Source: CAVQGM01 sp963712065 (GTDB taxonomy: Bacteria > Actinomycetota > Acidimicrobiia > Acidimicrobiales > Acidimicrobilacustridaceae). From it: a stretch of DNA of 64,000 bases. The notes under the pieces were generated by a model, which was not told the DNA's origin, made no database searches, and saw only the letters and a list, made by a program, of their open reading frames with translations. Position 1 is the stretch's first letter. Every line of letters begins with the position of its first letter. Made by a program: the position numbers and the translations under genes. The stretch lies in contig CAVQGM010000002.1 in NCBI GenBank assembly GCA_963712065.1, forward strand, positions 1,798,001-1,862,000. Direction: 5' to 3'. Shown one piece after another: positions 16,111 to 25,231 of the stretch.

Positions 16111-18882
16111 ATGACGCGTGAGGTCGCGGTCGTGCCGCACACCCACTGGGACCGCGAGTGGTACGCCGCGTTCCAGACGTTCCGCCTGAACCTCGTCGAC
16201 CTGGTCGACGACCTGCTCCCGCTGCTCGAGGCCGACCCGGGCTTCGCCCACTTCATGCTCGACGGGCAGATGGCGGTGGTCGACGACTACCTGGCCGTGC
16301 GGCCCGAGGAAGAGGGCCGCCTGCGAGCGCTGGCCGGGTCGGGCCGGCTCGGCATGGGGCCGTGGTACGTGCTGATGGACGAGTTCCTCGTGTCCGCCGA
16401 GACGATGGTCCGCGACCTCCAGCTCGGCTTGGCGAAGGCGGCCGGGTTCGGCGGTGCCATGGAGGTCGGCTACCTGCCCGACATGTTCGGCCACGTCGCC
16501 CAGATGCCCCAGCTCCTCCGCCAGTTCGGGCTCGACCACGCCGTCGTGTGGCGAGGGGTCCCGTCGGCGGTCGACCGCTCGGCGTTCTGGTGGTCGGCCC
16601 CCGACGGGTCGACGGTGCGCGCCGAGTACCTGATCGAGGGGTACGGCAACGGCGCCGCTCTGCCCGACGACACCAAGGAGCTGCTCGCCATGATCGAGCG
16701 GTTCGAGCGCGACCACGCCTCGTTCCTCCGATCCGACGACGACGGCCCGGACGACCCCGGCGAAGCCGGCCCGATCCTGTGGATGAACGGCACCGACCAC
16801 CTCCTGCCCAAGGCCTACCTCGGGCGAGTGGTCGCCGAGGCCAACGCCCTGCAGGACGACTACCGCCTCCACGTCACCTCTCTCGCCGCCTACCTGAGCA
16901 CGGCGAGGAGCGAAGGGCTCCCCCGCTGGCGCGGCGAGCTGCGCTCGGGAGCGCGGGCCAACCTGCTCATGGGCGTCGGGTCGAACCGGGTCGACGTGAA
17001 GCAGGCCGCGGCCGGCGCCGAGCGGGCCATCGAGCGCCTGGCCGAGCCGCTGAGCGCGCTGTTCCTCCCCCCCGGGCGGTGGCCCGGCGCGCTGCTCGAC
17101 GTGGCCTGGCTCGAGATGATCCGGAACTCGGCGCACGACTCGAGCTGCGCGTGCTCGATCGACGAGGTCGTCGACGCCGTGCGCCACCGCTACGCCGAGG
17201 CCCGCCAGGTGGCCGACGGCCTCGTCGAGCGGGCGACCGCGGCCCTCGCGGCGTCGGTCGTCGTGCCCGGGCCGGTCGCCGTGAACGCCTCGGCGCGGTC
17301 GCGGGGCGGGGTCGTCGAGCTGGTGCTCGTCGGCACCGAGCCGGTGGCCGGCACCCAGGTGCTCCACGTGAGCGACGGTCGGGCCGGGGCCGAGGGCCTC
17401 ACCCGCCAGGACTGCGTCACCCTCGTCCAGGCGGCCATGGACGGCATGGCCGAGCTGCGCGACGTCGAGATCGAGGTGCTCGAGATCGAACGCGGCGAGG
17501 AGGGTCCCGGCGTGCTCGACGTGCGCCTGGTCTGCTCGGTCGACGACACCGGCACCCGCTACCACGGGCCGGCCAAGGGCGTCATCGCCGAACGGGCGGC
17601 CGAGGCCCCCGACGGCCCGGCCCGCATCGCGGTGGTGACCCCGCCGAGCCAGCGGGTCCTGGCCTGGGTCGACGACGTGCCCGGCTACGGCTGGACCCAC
17701 GTGGAGCCCCAGCCGCTGCCGGTCGACGAGGTGCGGGTCACCGAACCCGATGGGCGCCCCCGGCTGGCCAACGGCCGGGTGGTGGTCGAGGTCGATCCCG
17801 ACACCGGCACCTTCGGGCTGGCCTCCCCCGACGGGCTCGTTCACGTGGACGGCCTCGACCGGCTGGTCGACGACGGCGACGGCGGGGACACCTACAACTA
17901 CTCGCCCCCCGACGCCGACCTGGTCGTCGACGAGCCCACGAAGGTCGTCGTCACGATGCTCGAGCGGGGGCCGCTGCGGGCCCGGGTGCGGATCGACCGG
18001 ACCTATCGCTGGCCCGAGCGCGTCTTCGCCGCGCAGCGCAGCGGCGAGCGCGAGGTCACCGTCACCACCACGCTCGAGCTCGTCGCCGACCGCGCGCTGG
18101 TCCGGGTCACGACCGAGCTCACCAACCCCTGCCGCGACCATCGGCTGCGCACGTGGTTCCCGCTGCCCCGACGGGCCGGGTCGTCGCACGCCGAGTGCGC
18201 GTTCGCGGTGGTCGAGCGCGGGCTGCGCGCCGAAGGGGGTCCCCACGAGCGCCCCATGGCGACCTTCCCGTCACGGCGGTTCGTGATCGCCGGCGGGCTG
18301 ACCGTCGTGCACGAAGGCCTCCTCGAGTACGAGCTCGTCGACCTGCGGACCGACGACGACCCCGACCGCGACGATCGCGACGACGGCGAGGGCGCGGGCG
18401 AGGGCGCCGAGACGGCGGGGGCGCTGGCCCTCACCCTGCTGCGGGCGACCGGGCTGTTGAGCAACGGCCCCATGCGGTACCGACCGCTGCCCGCCGGCCC
18501 GATCGTCCCGGTCGAGGGCGCCCAGATGATCGGGCCGCAGACGTTCCGCTACGGGCTGATGCTGGGTGACGATCCCGCCGCCGCCTACGGAGCGGTCGAC
18601 GAGGCCTTCCTGCCGCTGCTCGTGCGCACCGCACCGGGCGGGGGGCGGCGGCCGGCGCGCGGCACCGAGCTGGACGTCGGCGGCGCCGAGGTGTCGGCCG
18701 TCGTCCGCGACGCCGGGCACCTGGTCGTCCGGGTGTTCAACCCGACCGACGAACCCACCGAGGTGCGCATCCGCGGCCGCCGGGGATGGCTGCGCGACCT
18801 GCGCGGCCGCACGCTCGAGTCGTTCGAGGAGCGGTTCGCCCTCGAGCCTTGGCAGATCGCCACGGCCCAGCTGGCCGACTGA
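16111..18882 (+). CDS. glycoside hydrolase family 38 alpha-mannosidase
   Basis: 923 residues. GH38 enzymes remove alpha-linked mannose using zinc. HTHWDREW (10-17) supplies H10, H12 and D14, and YLPDMFGHVAQMPQ (121-134) holds the nucleophile D124 (a zinc ligand too) in place of the usual DxFGH. RANLLMGVGSNRVDVKQ and NSAHDSSCACSIDEV (near 333) are the other conserved blocks, with the last supplying a zinc histidine and aspartate. A long C-terminal beta-rich half follows. No signal peptide is visible, so it acts in the cytosol on imported mannosides or on 2-O-mannosylglycerate-like compounds. Start ATG 16111. It is divergent from the RpiB-like gene and convergent with the cyclase gene. Confidence 0.9.
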   Translation: MTREVAVVPHTHWDREWYAAFQTFRLNLVDLVDDLLPLLEADPGFAHFMLDGQMAVVDDYLAVRPEEEGRLRALAGSGRLGMGPWYVLMDEFLVSAETMVRDLQLGLAKAAGFGGAMEVGYLPDMFGHVAQMPQLLRQFGLDHAVVWRGVPSAVDRSAFWWSAPDGSTVRAEYLIEGYGNGAALPDDTKELLAMIERFERDHASFLRSDDDGPDDPGEAGPILWMNGTDHLLPKAYLGRVVAEANALQDDYRLHVTSLAAYLSTARSEGLPRWRGELRSGARANLLMGVGSNRVDVKQAAAGAERAIERLAEPLSALFLPPGRWPGALLDVAWLEMIRNSAHDSSCACSIDEVVDAVRHRYAEARQVADGLVERATAALAASVVVPGPVAVNASARSRGGVVELVLVGTEPVAGTQVLHVSDGRAGAEGLTRQDCVTLVQAAMDGMAELRDVEIEVLEIERGEEGPGVLDVRLVCSVDDTGTRYHGPAKGVIAERAAEAPDGPARIAVVTPPSQRVLAWVDDVPGYGWTHVEPQPLPVDEVRVTEPDGRPRLANGRVVVEVDPDTGTFGLASPDGLVHVDGLDRLVDDGDGGDTYNYSPPDADLVVDEPTKVVVTMLERGPLRARVRIDRTYRWPERVFAAQRSGEREVTVTTTLELVADRALVRVTTELTNPCRDHRLRTWFPLPRRAGSSHAECAFAVVERGLRAEGGPHERPMATFPSRRFVIAGGLTVVHEGLLEYELVDLRTDDDPDRDDRDDGEGAGEGAETAGALALTLLRATGLLSNGPMRYRPLPAGPIVPVEGAQMIGPQTFRYGLMLGDDPAAAYGAVDEAFLPLLVRTAPGGGRRPARGTELDVGGAEVSAVVRDAGHLVVRVFNPTDEPTEVRIRGRRGWLRDLRGRTLESFEERFALEPWQIATAQLAD

Positions 18883-18886
18883 GCCC

Positions 18887-18914
18887 ACCAGGCCGGGCCG
18901 ACCAGGCCGGGCCG
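18887..18914 (+). repeat. 14-bp direct repeat
   Basis: ACCAGGCCGGGCCG occurs twice in tandem, followed by a partial copy, in the 41-bp gap between the convergent mannosidase and cyclase genes. It does not form a strong hairpin. Confidence 0.7.
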
Positions 18915-18923
18915 ACCGGGCTG

Positions 18924-20567
18924 CTACCCCTTCTTCTTCTTGCGGCGCTTGGCCTTGCGCTCGGCCTCGACCTTGGCCTCCTTCTCGACCTTGTCGGCCT
19001 GGCGCTCGACCCGCTCGGCGACGCGCTGGACCTTGCGGCTCGCCTCCTCGTTGACCCGCCGCGACTTCTGCTCGGCCTCCTCGAGGGCCTGCTCCACCTT
19101 GCGGCGCGCCTCGCGCTCGGCCTCCTCCACGCGACGCCGGGCCTCCCGCTCGATCTCCTCGAGTCGCCGCTCGGCTTCGAGGTCGGCCTCGGCCGCCTTC
19201 GCCTGGGCCTCCTGCTCGAGACGGTGCAGACGACGGGCGGCCTCGAGCTCGCCGAGCAGCTCGACCTGCAGCTCGGGGTCGAGGTCGGACTCGAGCACCG
19301 CCTCGGTGATGGCCTCGAACTGCCCGGTGGCCAGCGACTCGGTGTGGCCGTCGACGTCGCCGTCGCGCTCGGCGGACAGCAGGCCCGACTCGATCACCGC
19401 CGTCGGGATGGGGGCCGATTCCTCCGAGGACCACTGGCGCGCCTCGGCCCGCAGCTCGGCCCACCGGTCGAGCAGGAACTGGCGGGCGGCCAACCGGGCG
19501 AGCTCGTTGCGGTAGGGGACCTCCCCGCCGCCGGGTCGGCGCAGGGCCCACAGCGACACCCGACCGATGTCCTTGAGGTAGTGCGAGCGCAGCGACTTCA
19601 TGACGAACCGGTCGTCGTCACGGAGGTGGTCGAACACCTCCTCGGACACGACCACCGTGGCGGGGTAGGCGATGGTGACGATGCGGCTGGCCAGGTTGAC
19701 GACCGGTCCGTAGACGTCACCGTCGCGCTCGAGCACGGGGCCCGAGGCCAGGCCGACGCGCACGTCGGACAGGTTGGGGTCGGAGCGGAAGGCGTCGGCG
19801 AGGGCGAGGGCCAGCTCGGCCCCCCGCGACACGTCGTCGTGCAGGAACATGACCTCGTCGCCGATCATCTTCACGACCCGGCCGCCGGTCTCGGCCACCA
19901 CGTCGTAGGCCACCTGCTCGAAGCGGGCGACCACCTCGGCCAGCTCGTGCTCCTCGAGCTGCTGGGTCTTGGCCGTGAACCCCACCAGGTCGGCGAAGCC
20001 GATGACGACCTCGGCGCCGTCGTCCCCCGCGGCACGCGTCATCCGGCGGCGGGCGGCGCCGGACAGCTGGCGCCGCCACACGTACTCCATGATCTTCGGC
20101 ATCAGCGACAGCACCTCGGCCGTCGCCCTCGCCGAGGCGGGCGGCGCGGTGGTGCCGTTGGCCACCGCCGTCCGGCGGGACTCGATGGCGTCGACCTGGG
20201 CGGCGGCGATGCGCTCGAGCGACGAGCCGATGACGCGGGCCATCTGCACGGCGAGGTCGGGCTCGAGGGCGCCCTCGGCGATGAACGCCATCACCGCGGA
20301 GAGCATCTCGACGTCGGCCTCGGTGAACAGCTTCTCGCCCGGGCGCGGGTCGGGGAACCCGAGGGCGCGCCAGTACTCGCGGACCTCCTGGACCCCGATG
20401 CCCGACAGCGCGCACACCTCGGCGATGTCGAAGCGCGGGTCCTCGAGCGACACGATCTTCTCGAGGGCGAGCAGCTCGAGGGCGCCCGCGGCCCGGGCCT
20501 CGTCGATCTCGCGGGAGGGCACGCCGAGGTCGGCGAGGACGGCGGGGAGGTCGAGGGGTTCGGTCAT
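18924..20567 (-). CDS. class III adenylate cyclase with N-terminal regulatory domain and long charged coiled-coil tail
   Basis: 547 residues. Residues 1-165 resemble the helical regulatory domain seen before cyclase domains of the Rv1264 type. The catalytic domain (~183-345) has FADLVGFT with D193 and MIGDEVMF with D237 (two-metal site), K233 and D285 (adenine selection), and NLASR with N291 and R295 (transition state), so ATP to cAMP activity is expected from a homodimer. Residues ~430-547 are an almost uninterrupted Glu/Arg/Ala coiled coil ending KRRKKKKG, an uncommon tail. No membrane segment, so cytosolic. It is the third gene of gpsA / 20575 gene / cyclase, 7 bp after its neighbour. It is convergent with the mannosidase gene. 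Confidence 0.85.
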   Translation of the reverse strand: MTEPLDLPAVLADLGVPSREIDEARAAGALELLALEKIVSLEDPRFDIAEVCALSGIGVQEVREYWRALGFPDPRPGEKLFTEADVEMLSAVMAFIAEGALEPDLAVQMARVIGSSLERIAAAQVDAIESRRTAVANGTTAPPASARATAEVLSLMPKIMEYVWRRQLSGAARRRMTRAAGDDGAEVVIGFADLVGFTAKTQQLEEHELAEVVARFEQVAYDVVAETGGRVVKMIGDEVMFLHDDVSRGAELALALADAFRSDPNLSDVRVGLASGPVLERDGDVYGPVVNLASRIVTIAYPATVVVSEEVFDHLRDDDRFVMKSLRSHYLKDIGRVSLWALRRPGGGEVPYRNELARLAARQFLLDRWAELRAEARQWSSEESAPIPTAVIESGLLSAERDGDVDGHTESLATGQFEAITEAVLESDLDPELQVELLGELEAARRLHRLEQEAQAKAAEADLEAERRLEEIEREARRRVEEAEREARRKVEQALEEAEQKSRRVNEEASRKVQRVAERVERQADKVEKEAKVEAERKAKRRKKKKG

Positions 20568-20574
20568 GGCACGC

Positions 20575-22794
20575 TCACGCGAACGACGATGATGCCCCAG
20601 GCGGCGGGTCGTCCGCCGGTGGGGGTTCGGGAGCCCGTCGGCCGGGTGGGGTCGTCGAGGGGACCACGGGCGCGAGGAGGGCCTCGCCCCGGGGCTCGGT
20701 GGTCGACCACGACGGGTCGAGCCCCGGGGCGGTCAGGCGGACCGCGCCGCCCGGCCAGCCCTCCCGGTCGAGCTCCCACAGCAGCGCGGGCCGCTCGCCG
20801 TGCCACCGCACCGCGTAGCCGAGGCGGCCGCACCGAGTGGGCGCGTCGTGCACCTCCCATCCCTGGCCGAGCCACGCGTCGGGCACGACGCTCGACAGGG
20901 CCAGACCGCCCCGCTCGCCGTCCCGTGGCCGTCGCTCGTCGACCAGGGCACGGCGCACGAAGCCGAGCACGGCGGCGAGCGTCGGCAGGTCGTGGCCGTC
21001 GCCGGCCGAGCCGCCACCGGTGCGGGGGTGGACGACCGCCGGCCAGGCGCCGGTGGGCGACGCCAGGTCCAGCAGCCGGGCGAGGCGGGCGTGCACCCGG
21101 CGATCGCCGACGCGAGCCTCGACGGTGGCGAGGGCCACGGTCAGCCGGGCCGACAGCCCGGCGTTGCCGACGGCCTGGAAGACGGCGCCGTCCACGTCGA
21201 AGCGCTCCCGCACGTACTCGGCGGCGGCGGCGGCCACCGGGTCGTCGGCGTCGAGCACGTCGAGGACGACGGCGGCCAGGTTGGCGACGACGCCACCGTC
21301 GAGGGAGCGGCCCGGACCGGCCGGCGGCACGGCGACCCCCAGCCGGGCGGCGTCGGCGGCGACGGCCCGCGCCACCGCCTGGCGCAGCCCCAGCGCGAAC
21401 CGACCGACGTCGTCGGCCACCTCGGGTTGGCCGGCGGCGGTGAGGGCGGGGGCCACGGCCGCCAGCCCGGCGATGCTCCACCAGGCGTCGTGGTACGAGA
21501 CCGTCGGCGCACCGATCCACGCCGGCTGATCCCCGTCCGGCAGGAGCCCGGTGGTGGCGCGGTCGCGGCGACGGCGCGACGACGAACGGCGCTTGTCGAT
21601 CCAGTGGGCCGCCTTGGCCAGCGGCCCGACGAGATCACCGACGAGCTCGTCGTCGCCGGTGAGGGCCCAGTGCTCACCGGCGACGGCCAGGACCGCGCCG
21701 GGCCCGTCGAGGCGGGTGGCGTCCCCCCGGACGAAGCCGTCGAGCTGCTGGCGGTCGGGCACGGCGGCGAGCACGCCGGCGACCTCGTCGTGAAACCCGT
21801 GGCGGTCGAGGGCGAGGAGCACGTCGGCGGCGTCGGCCCACTCGAGCGGCCGGTCCGGCCAGCACACCAGGTCCTCACCGGCGACGGCCAGGAGCAGCGA
21901 CCGTCGGCCGCGGTCGACGACGCCCGACAACCGCTCGTCGGGCAGGTCGAGCCGGAGCCCCCGGCGGGTCTGGGCGGCCCAACCCGACGCCACCTGCGTC
22001 GCGCTCGGCGGGGTGCCGGTGACGACGCGGTGGGGCAACAGCACCCGCACCGTCGCCGTGTGGGGCACCGGCACCACGAACGCGGCGTGGGCCCGACCGT
22101 CGGGGCAGGTGAGCTCGCCCCGCCACTCGCCGGCGCGACCCTCGACGACGGCGTGGACCACGTCGCCGGCGGCGGCCGAGGACGCGTCGGCGCGGGCCGG
22201 CGACTTCGGGAAGACGACCGCGACACGGCCGTCGACCCGGGCCGTCGTACCGTCGAAGGCGACCGACCGCACCGTCACCGGGCCGAGGGGGTCGTACGGG
22301 CGGATCGCCCAGGCCAGCGCGAACGGGACGGCCGAGCGGTTCTCGACCTCGACGACGACCACGTCGTCGGCACCCCCGCCCGTCGACGGCGCCGGCACGC
22401 CGGGCACGGGCTCGCCGATGTCGGCCACGCGGGCCACGTAGGCGCGGTGGACGGCGTCGCCGCCGGGGACGCGCATGGTCGTCTCCACCACCGGGGCGTC
22501 GTCGACGAGGGTCTGGCGCACCGCCACCTCGCGGCTCGGCAGGTGCCAGCGGTCGTCGGCGCCCACCCACCAGTCGAGCGAGGGGCCGCGCCCCCACGGC
22601 GTCACCAGGCCCCGAGGGTCGACGACGGCGCGCGACGGCGTGCCCACCGCGCCGAGCAGGGTCCACGACCGGTGGGTGAGGTTGCGAGGGGCGTCACCGC
22701 TACCCCCGGCGACGCCGGGGAGGAAGTCGGGGCTGCGGGGGTCGCGCTGGCGCTCGAGCCACCAGGGCCAGAGCCAGTCGGTGCCGGCGAGCAT
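20575..22794 (-). CDS. large conserved hypothetical, glycosidase-like (possible six-hairpin fold)
   Basis: 739 residues from ATG 22794. The first half is beta-rich (LLGAVGTPSRAVVDPRGLVT, many short strands). The second half (from about residue 330) is helical with repeated W/Y/H-containing turns (YHDAWWSIAGLAA, GLLPDGDQPAWIG) and helix pairs as in six-hairpin (alpha/alpha)6 glycosidases or glucoamylase-like proteins. No family signature or sure catalytic pair was identified, so activity is not assigned. No signal peptide: a cytosolic protein. It lies 20 bp after gpsA and 7 bp before the cyclase, so the three are probably co-transcribed. Confidence 0.6.
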   Translation of the reverse strand: MLAGTDWLWPWWLERQRDPRSPDFLPGVAGGSGDAPRNLTHRSWTLLGAVGTPSRAVVDPRGLVTPWGRGPSLDWWVGADDRWHLPSREVAVRQTLVDDAPVVETTMRVPGGDAVHRAYVARVADIGEPVPGVPAPSTGGGADDVVVVEVENRSAVPFALAWAIRPYDPLGPVTVRSVAFDGTTARVDGRVAVVFPKSPARADASSAAAGDVVHAVVEGRAGEWRGELTCPDGRAHAAFVVPVPHTATVRVLLPHRVVTGTPPSATQVASGWAAQTRRGLRLDLPDERLSGVVDRGRRSLLLAVAGEDLVCWPDRPLEWADAADVLLALDRHGFHDEVAGVLAAVPDRQQLDGFVRGDATRLDGPGAVLAVAGEHWALTGDDELVGDLVGPLAKAAHWIDKRRSSSRRRRDRATTGLLPDGDQPAWIGAPTVSYHDAWWSIAGLAAVAPALTAAGQPEVADDVGRFALGLRQAVARAVAADAARLGVAVPPAGPGRSLDGGVVANLAAVVLDVLDADDPVAAAAAEYVRERFDVDGAVFQAVGNAGLSARLTVALATVEARVGDRRVHARLARLLDLASPTGAWPAVVHPRTGGGSAGDGHDLPTLAAVLGFVRRALVDERRPRDGERGGLALSSVVPDAWLGQGWEVHDAPTRCGRLGYAVRWHGERPALLWELDREGWPGGAVRLTAPGLDPSWSTTEPRGEALLAPVVPSTTPPGRRAPEPPPADDPPPGASSSFA

Positions 22795-22814
22795 GGGAGG
22801 GTCGCCGCCAGCCG

Positions 22815-23825
22815 TCAGTCGGAGGTGAGGCCGTGCATCTCGCGACGTTGCCGTCGCCCGAGCAGGCCGCGGTAGGCGTCGGTGGCCGGGCAGCCGTCGT
22901 TGAGCACCCGGTAGACCTGCTCGGCGATCGGCATCTCGACGCCGTGCTCCTCGGCCAGCTCGAGCACGACCGAGGCCGACTTCACGCCCTCGGCGACCAT
23001 GTGCATGTCCTCGACGATCTGCTCGAGGGTGCGGCCCTGGCCGAGCTGCTCGCCCACGTGGCGGTTGCGGCTCTGCGGGCTGATGCACGTGGCGACCAGG
23101 TCGCCCATCCCGGCCAGGCCGGCGAAGGTCATCGGGTGGCCGCCGAGGGCCATGCCCAGCCGGCTGAGCTCGGCCAGGCCCCGGGTGATGACGGCGGCGC
23201 GCGTGTTGTCGCCGGTGCCGAGGCCGTCGGCCATGCCCGACGCGATGGCCATCACGTTCTTCAGCGCGCCGGCGATCTCGCAGCCGACCACGTCGTCGTT
23301 GAGGTAGACGCGGAACAGGTCGGTGGCGAACACCGACTGCAGCTCGACGGCGATGGTGTCGTCGCTCATCGCCAGCACGGTGGCGGCGGCGTCGCCGGCC
23401 AGGATCTCCTTGGCCAGGTTCGGCCCGGTGAGCACGCCGTAGGGGTGACCGGGCAGCACCTCGGCGATGACCTCGGTCATGCGCTTGCGGCTGCCCTGTT
23501 CGAGGCCCTTGGCCAGGCTGACGACCGGCACCCAGGGGCGGAGGTGGGCTCGGACGTCCTCGAGCGTCGAGCGGAAGCCGTGGGACGGCACCCCCATCAC
23601 CACCACGTCGGCGCCCGACACCGCCTCGGCGATGTCGCTCGTGGCCCGGAGGTCGGGGTGCAGCGCGTAGCCGGCGAGGTACCGGCCGTTGACGTGCTCG
23701 GCGTCGATCTCGCGGGCCACGTCGGGATCGCGGGCCCACAGGACGGTGGGCGCGTTGTGGGCGGCGAGGTGGGCCACGGTGGTACCCCAGGAACCGGCAC
23801 CGATGACGGCCACACGGATGCGCAT
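22815..23825 (-). CDS. gpsA: NAD(P)-dependent glycerol-3-phosphate dehydrogenase
   Basis: 336 residues. GpsA reduces dihydroxyacetone phosphate to sn-glycerol-3-phosphate, the backbone precursor of phospholipids and triacylglycerol. VAVIGAGSWGTTVAHLAAHN (5-24) is the Rossmann dinucleotide motif, GVLTGPNLAKEI carries the substrate-binding segment, and CEIAGALKNVMAIASGMADG contains the catalytic lysine. TFAGLAGMGDLVATC and SQSRNRHVG are typical. First gene of a minus-strand operon with the 20575 and cyclase genes; divergent from cofC (23 bp). It would feed the WS/DGAT enzyme encoded at 27974. Confidence 0.95.
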   Translation of the reverse strand: MRIRVAVIGAGSWGTTVAHLAAHNAPTVLWARDPDVAREIDAEHVNGRYLAGYALHPDLRATSDIAEAVSGADVVVMGVPSHGFRSTLEDVRAHLRPWVPVVSLAKGLEQGSRKRMTEVIAEVLPGHPYGVLTGPNLAKEILAGDAAATVLAMSDDTIAVELQSVFATDLFRVYLNDDVVGCEIAGALKNVMAIASGMADGLGTGDNTRAAVITRGLAELSRLGMALGGHPMTFAGLAGMGDLVATCISPQSRNRHVGEQLGQGRTLEQIVEDMHMVAEGVKSASVVLELAEEHGVEMPIAEQVYRVLNDGCPATDAYRGLLGRRQRREMHGLTSD

Positions 23826-23848
23826 GGCGCAACCGTAGACTCGCCCGC

Positions 23849-24460
23849 GTGACCGCGCCCGGGCCGTCCCCCTCGCCCCTTGCGAGCCCCGACGACCGCA
23901 CCGCCGCCGTGCTCCTGCCGGTCAAGGCGTTCCACCAGGCCAAGCTGCGCCTGGCGCCGGCCCTCGACGACGACGACCGGGCTGCGCTGGCGCAGTCGAT
24001 GGCCACCACGGTCGTGCGGGCGGCCGGCCCGCTGCCCGTGTTCGTCGTGTGCGACGACGAGGCCGTCGCCGCCTGGGCGCGACAGGTCGGTGCCACCGTG
24101 GTCTGGCGCCCGGGCCTCGGCCTCAACGGGGCGGTCACCGACGGCGTCGCCACGCTGGCCAGCGACGGCATCGACCGCGTGATCGTGGCCCACGCCGACC
24201 TGCCCCACGCCGTCGACCTGACGTGGCTCGCCGACGACGACGGGGTCACCCTCGTGCCCGACCGCCGCGACGACGGCACGAACGTGGCCTCGGTCCCGGC
24301 CGCCGCCGGGTTCCGCTTCTCCTACGGCCCGGGGTCGTTCCCCCGGCACCTGGCCGAGGTCGACCGGCTCGACCTCCCCCTGCGCGTCGCCCGTGAGCCC
24401 CGGCTGGCATGGGACGTCGACCTCCCCGACGACCTCGCCGTGCCATCCTGGCTCGCCTGA
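23849..24460 (+). CDS. cofC: phospho-lactate/PEP guanylyltransferase of F420 biosynthesis
   Basis: 203 residues, matching CofC (FbiD in mycobacteria). It attaches GMP to 2-phospholactate or phosphoenolpyruvate as a step in making coenzyme F420. AAVLLPVKAFHQAKLRLAP is the nucleotide-binding start with the family KxxxxAKxRL pattern. VFVVCDDEAVAAWARQVGA and HADLPHAVDLTWL (the HADLP turn that binds metal) follow, with NVASVPAAAGFRFSYGPGS near the end. Start GTG 23849. It overlaps the PIG-L deacetylase gene by one base (TGATG), so the two are translationally coupled. It supports F420 use by the LLM oxidoreductase at 6054. Confidence 0.92.
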   Translation: MTAPGPSPSPLASPDDRTAAVLLPVKAFHQAKLRLAPALDDDDRAALAQSMATTVVRAAGPLPVFVVCDDEAVAAWARQVGATVVWRPGLGLNGAVTDGVATLASDGIDRVIVAHADLPHAVDLTWLADDDGVTLVPDRRDDGTNVASVPAAAGFRFSYGPGSFPRHLAEVDRLDLPLRVAREPRLAWDVDLPDDLAVPSWLA

Positions 24461-25224
24461 TGACGTCTCCCCCCTCCTCCCCTCCGCCGGCGCCCACCCC
24501 GACCACGTCGCTGCCCACCCCCGGGCGCGCCCTCGCCATCGGCGCCCACCCCGACGACATCGAGTTCGGGTGCGGGGCCACCCTGGCCAAGTGGGCCGCC
24601 GCGGGGTGCGTGGTCAACCACCTCGTCCTCACCGACGGGTCGAAGGGATCGTGGGATCCCGACGAGGACGTCGAGGAGCTGATCGCCTCCCGGGAGGTGG
24701 AGCAGTTGGCCGCCGCCCGCGCCCTCGGCTCCACCGGCAAGGTGGTGATGCTCGGCTACGTCGACGGCGAGCTCGTGTCCGGCCTCACCGAGCGGGACCG
24801 GGTCGCCTACTGGATCCGCCGGCTGCAACCCGACGTCGTCCTCGGTCACGATCCCTGGAAGCGGTACCGCCTCCACCCCGATCACCGCCACGCCGGCTGG
24901 CTCACCGTCGACGGCGTCGTCGCCGCCCGCGACCCCCACTTCCACCGCGACCACGACGTGGCCCACCATCGCCCGGACGCGCTGCTGCTGTTCGAAGCCG
25001 ACGAACCGAACCACGTCGAGGACGTCACCGGCTTCGGCGACACCAAGGTCGCCGCCCTGATGGAGCACCGCAGCCAGCACCGCTCGACGATGCACATCGA
25101 GCCCGGCGACGACGGCACCCAGCGCGACGCGTTCCGCCGTCGGGTGCTCGACCGGCTGGCCGACCACGGCGCCGCCGCCGGGGTGGGTGGTGCCGAGGTG
25201 TTCCGCCTCCTCCACGAGGTCTGA
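24460..25224 (+). CDS. PIG-L family (GlcNAc-type) deacetylase
   Basis: 254 residues. PIG-L enzymes are zinc amidases; mycothiol enzymes MshB and Mca belong here. AIGAHPDDIEFGCGATLAKW holds the AHPDD motif (zinc H and D), LVLTDGSKGSW follows, RLHPDHRHAG supplies a further zinc histidine, and MEHRSQH is near the end. A Pro/Thr/Ser-rich N-terminus of ~22 residues precedes the domain. Start ATG 24460 overlaps the cofC stop. Actinobacteria using mycothiol have several of these; which substrate this one uses cannot be said. It sits with cofC and the AlkD-like gene in one plus-strand unit. Confidence 0.85.
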   Translation: MTSPPSSPPPAPTPTTSLPTPGRALAIGAHPDDIEFGCGATLAKWAAAGCVVNHLVLTDGSKGSWDPDEDVEELIASREVEQLAAARALGSTGKVVMLGYVDGELVSGLTERDRVAYWIRRLQPDVVLGHDPWKRYRLHPDHRHAGWLTVDGVVAARDPHFHRDHDVAHHRPDALLLFEADEPNHVEDVTGFGDTKVAALMEHRSQHRSTMHIEPGDDGTQRDAFRRRVLDRLADHGAAAGVGGAEVFRLLHEV

Positions 25225-25231
25225 GCCGCCG

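Noticed and set aside
20575..24279. A 1234-residue fusion through gpsA into the glycosidase-like protein
   Set aside because: The upstream part is an out-of-frame reading of gpsA, which itself is a perfect family match in another frame.
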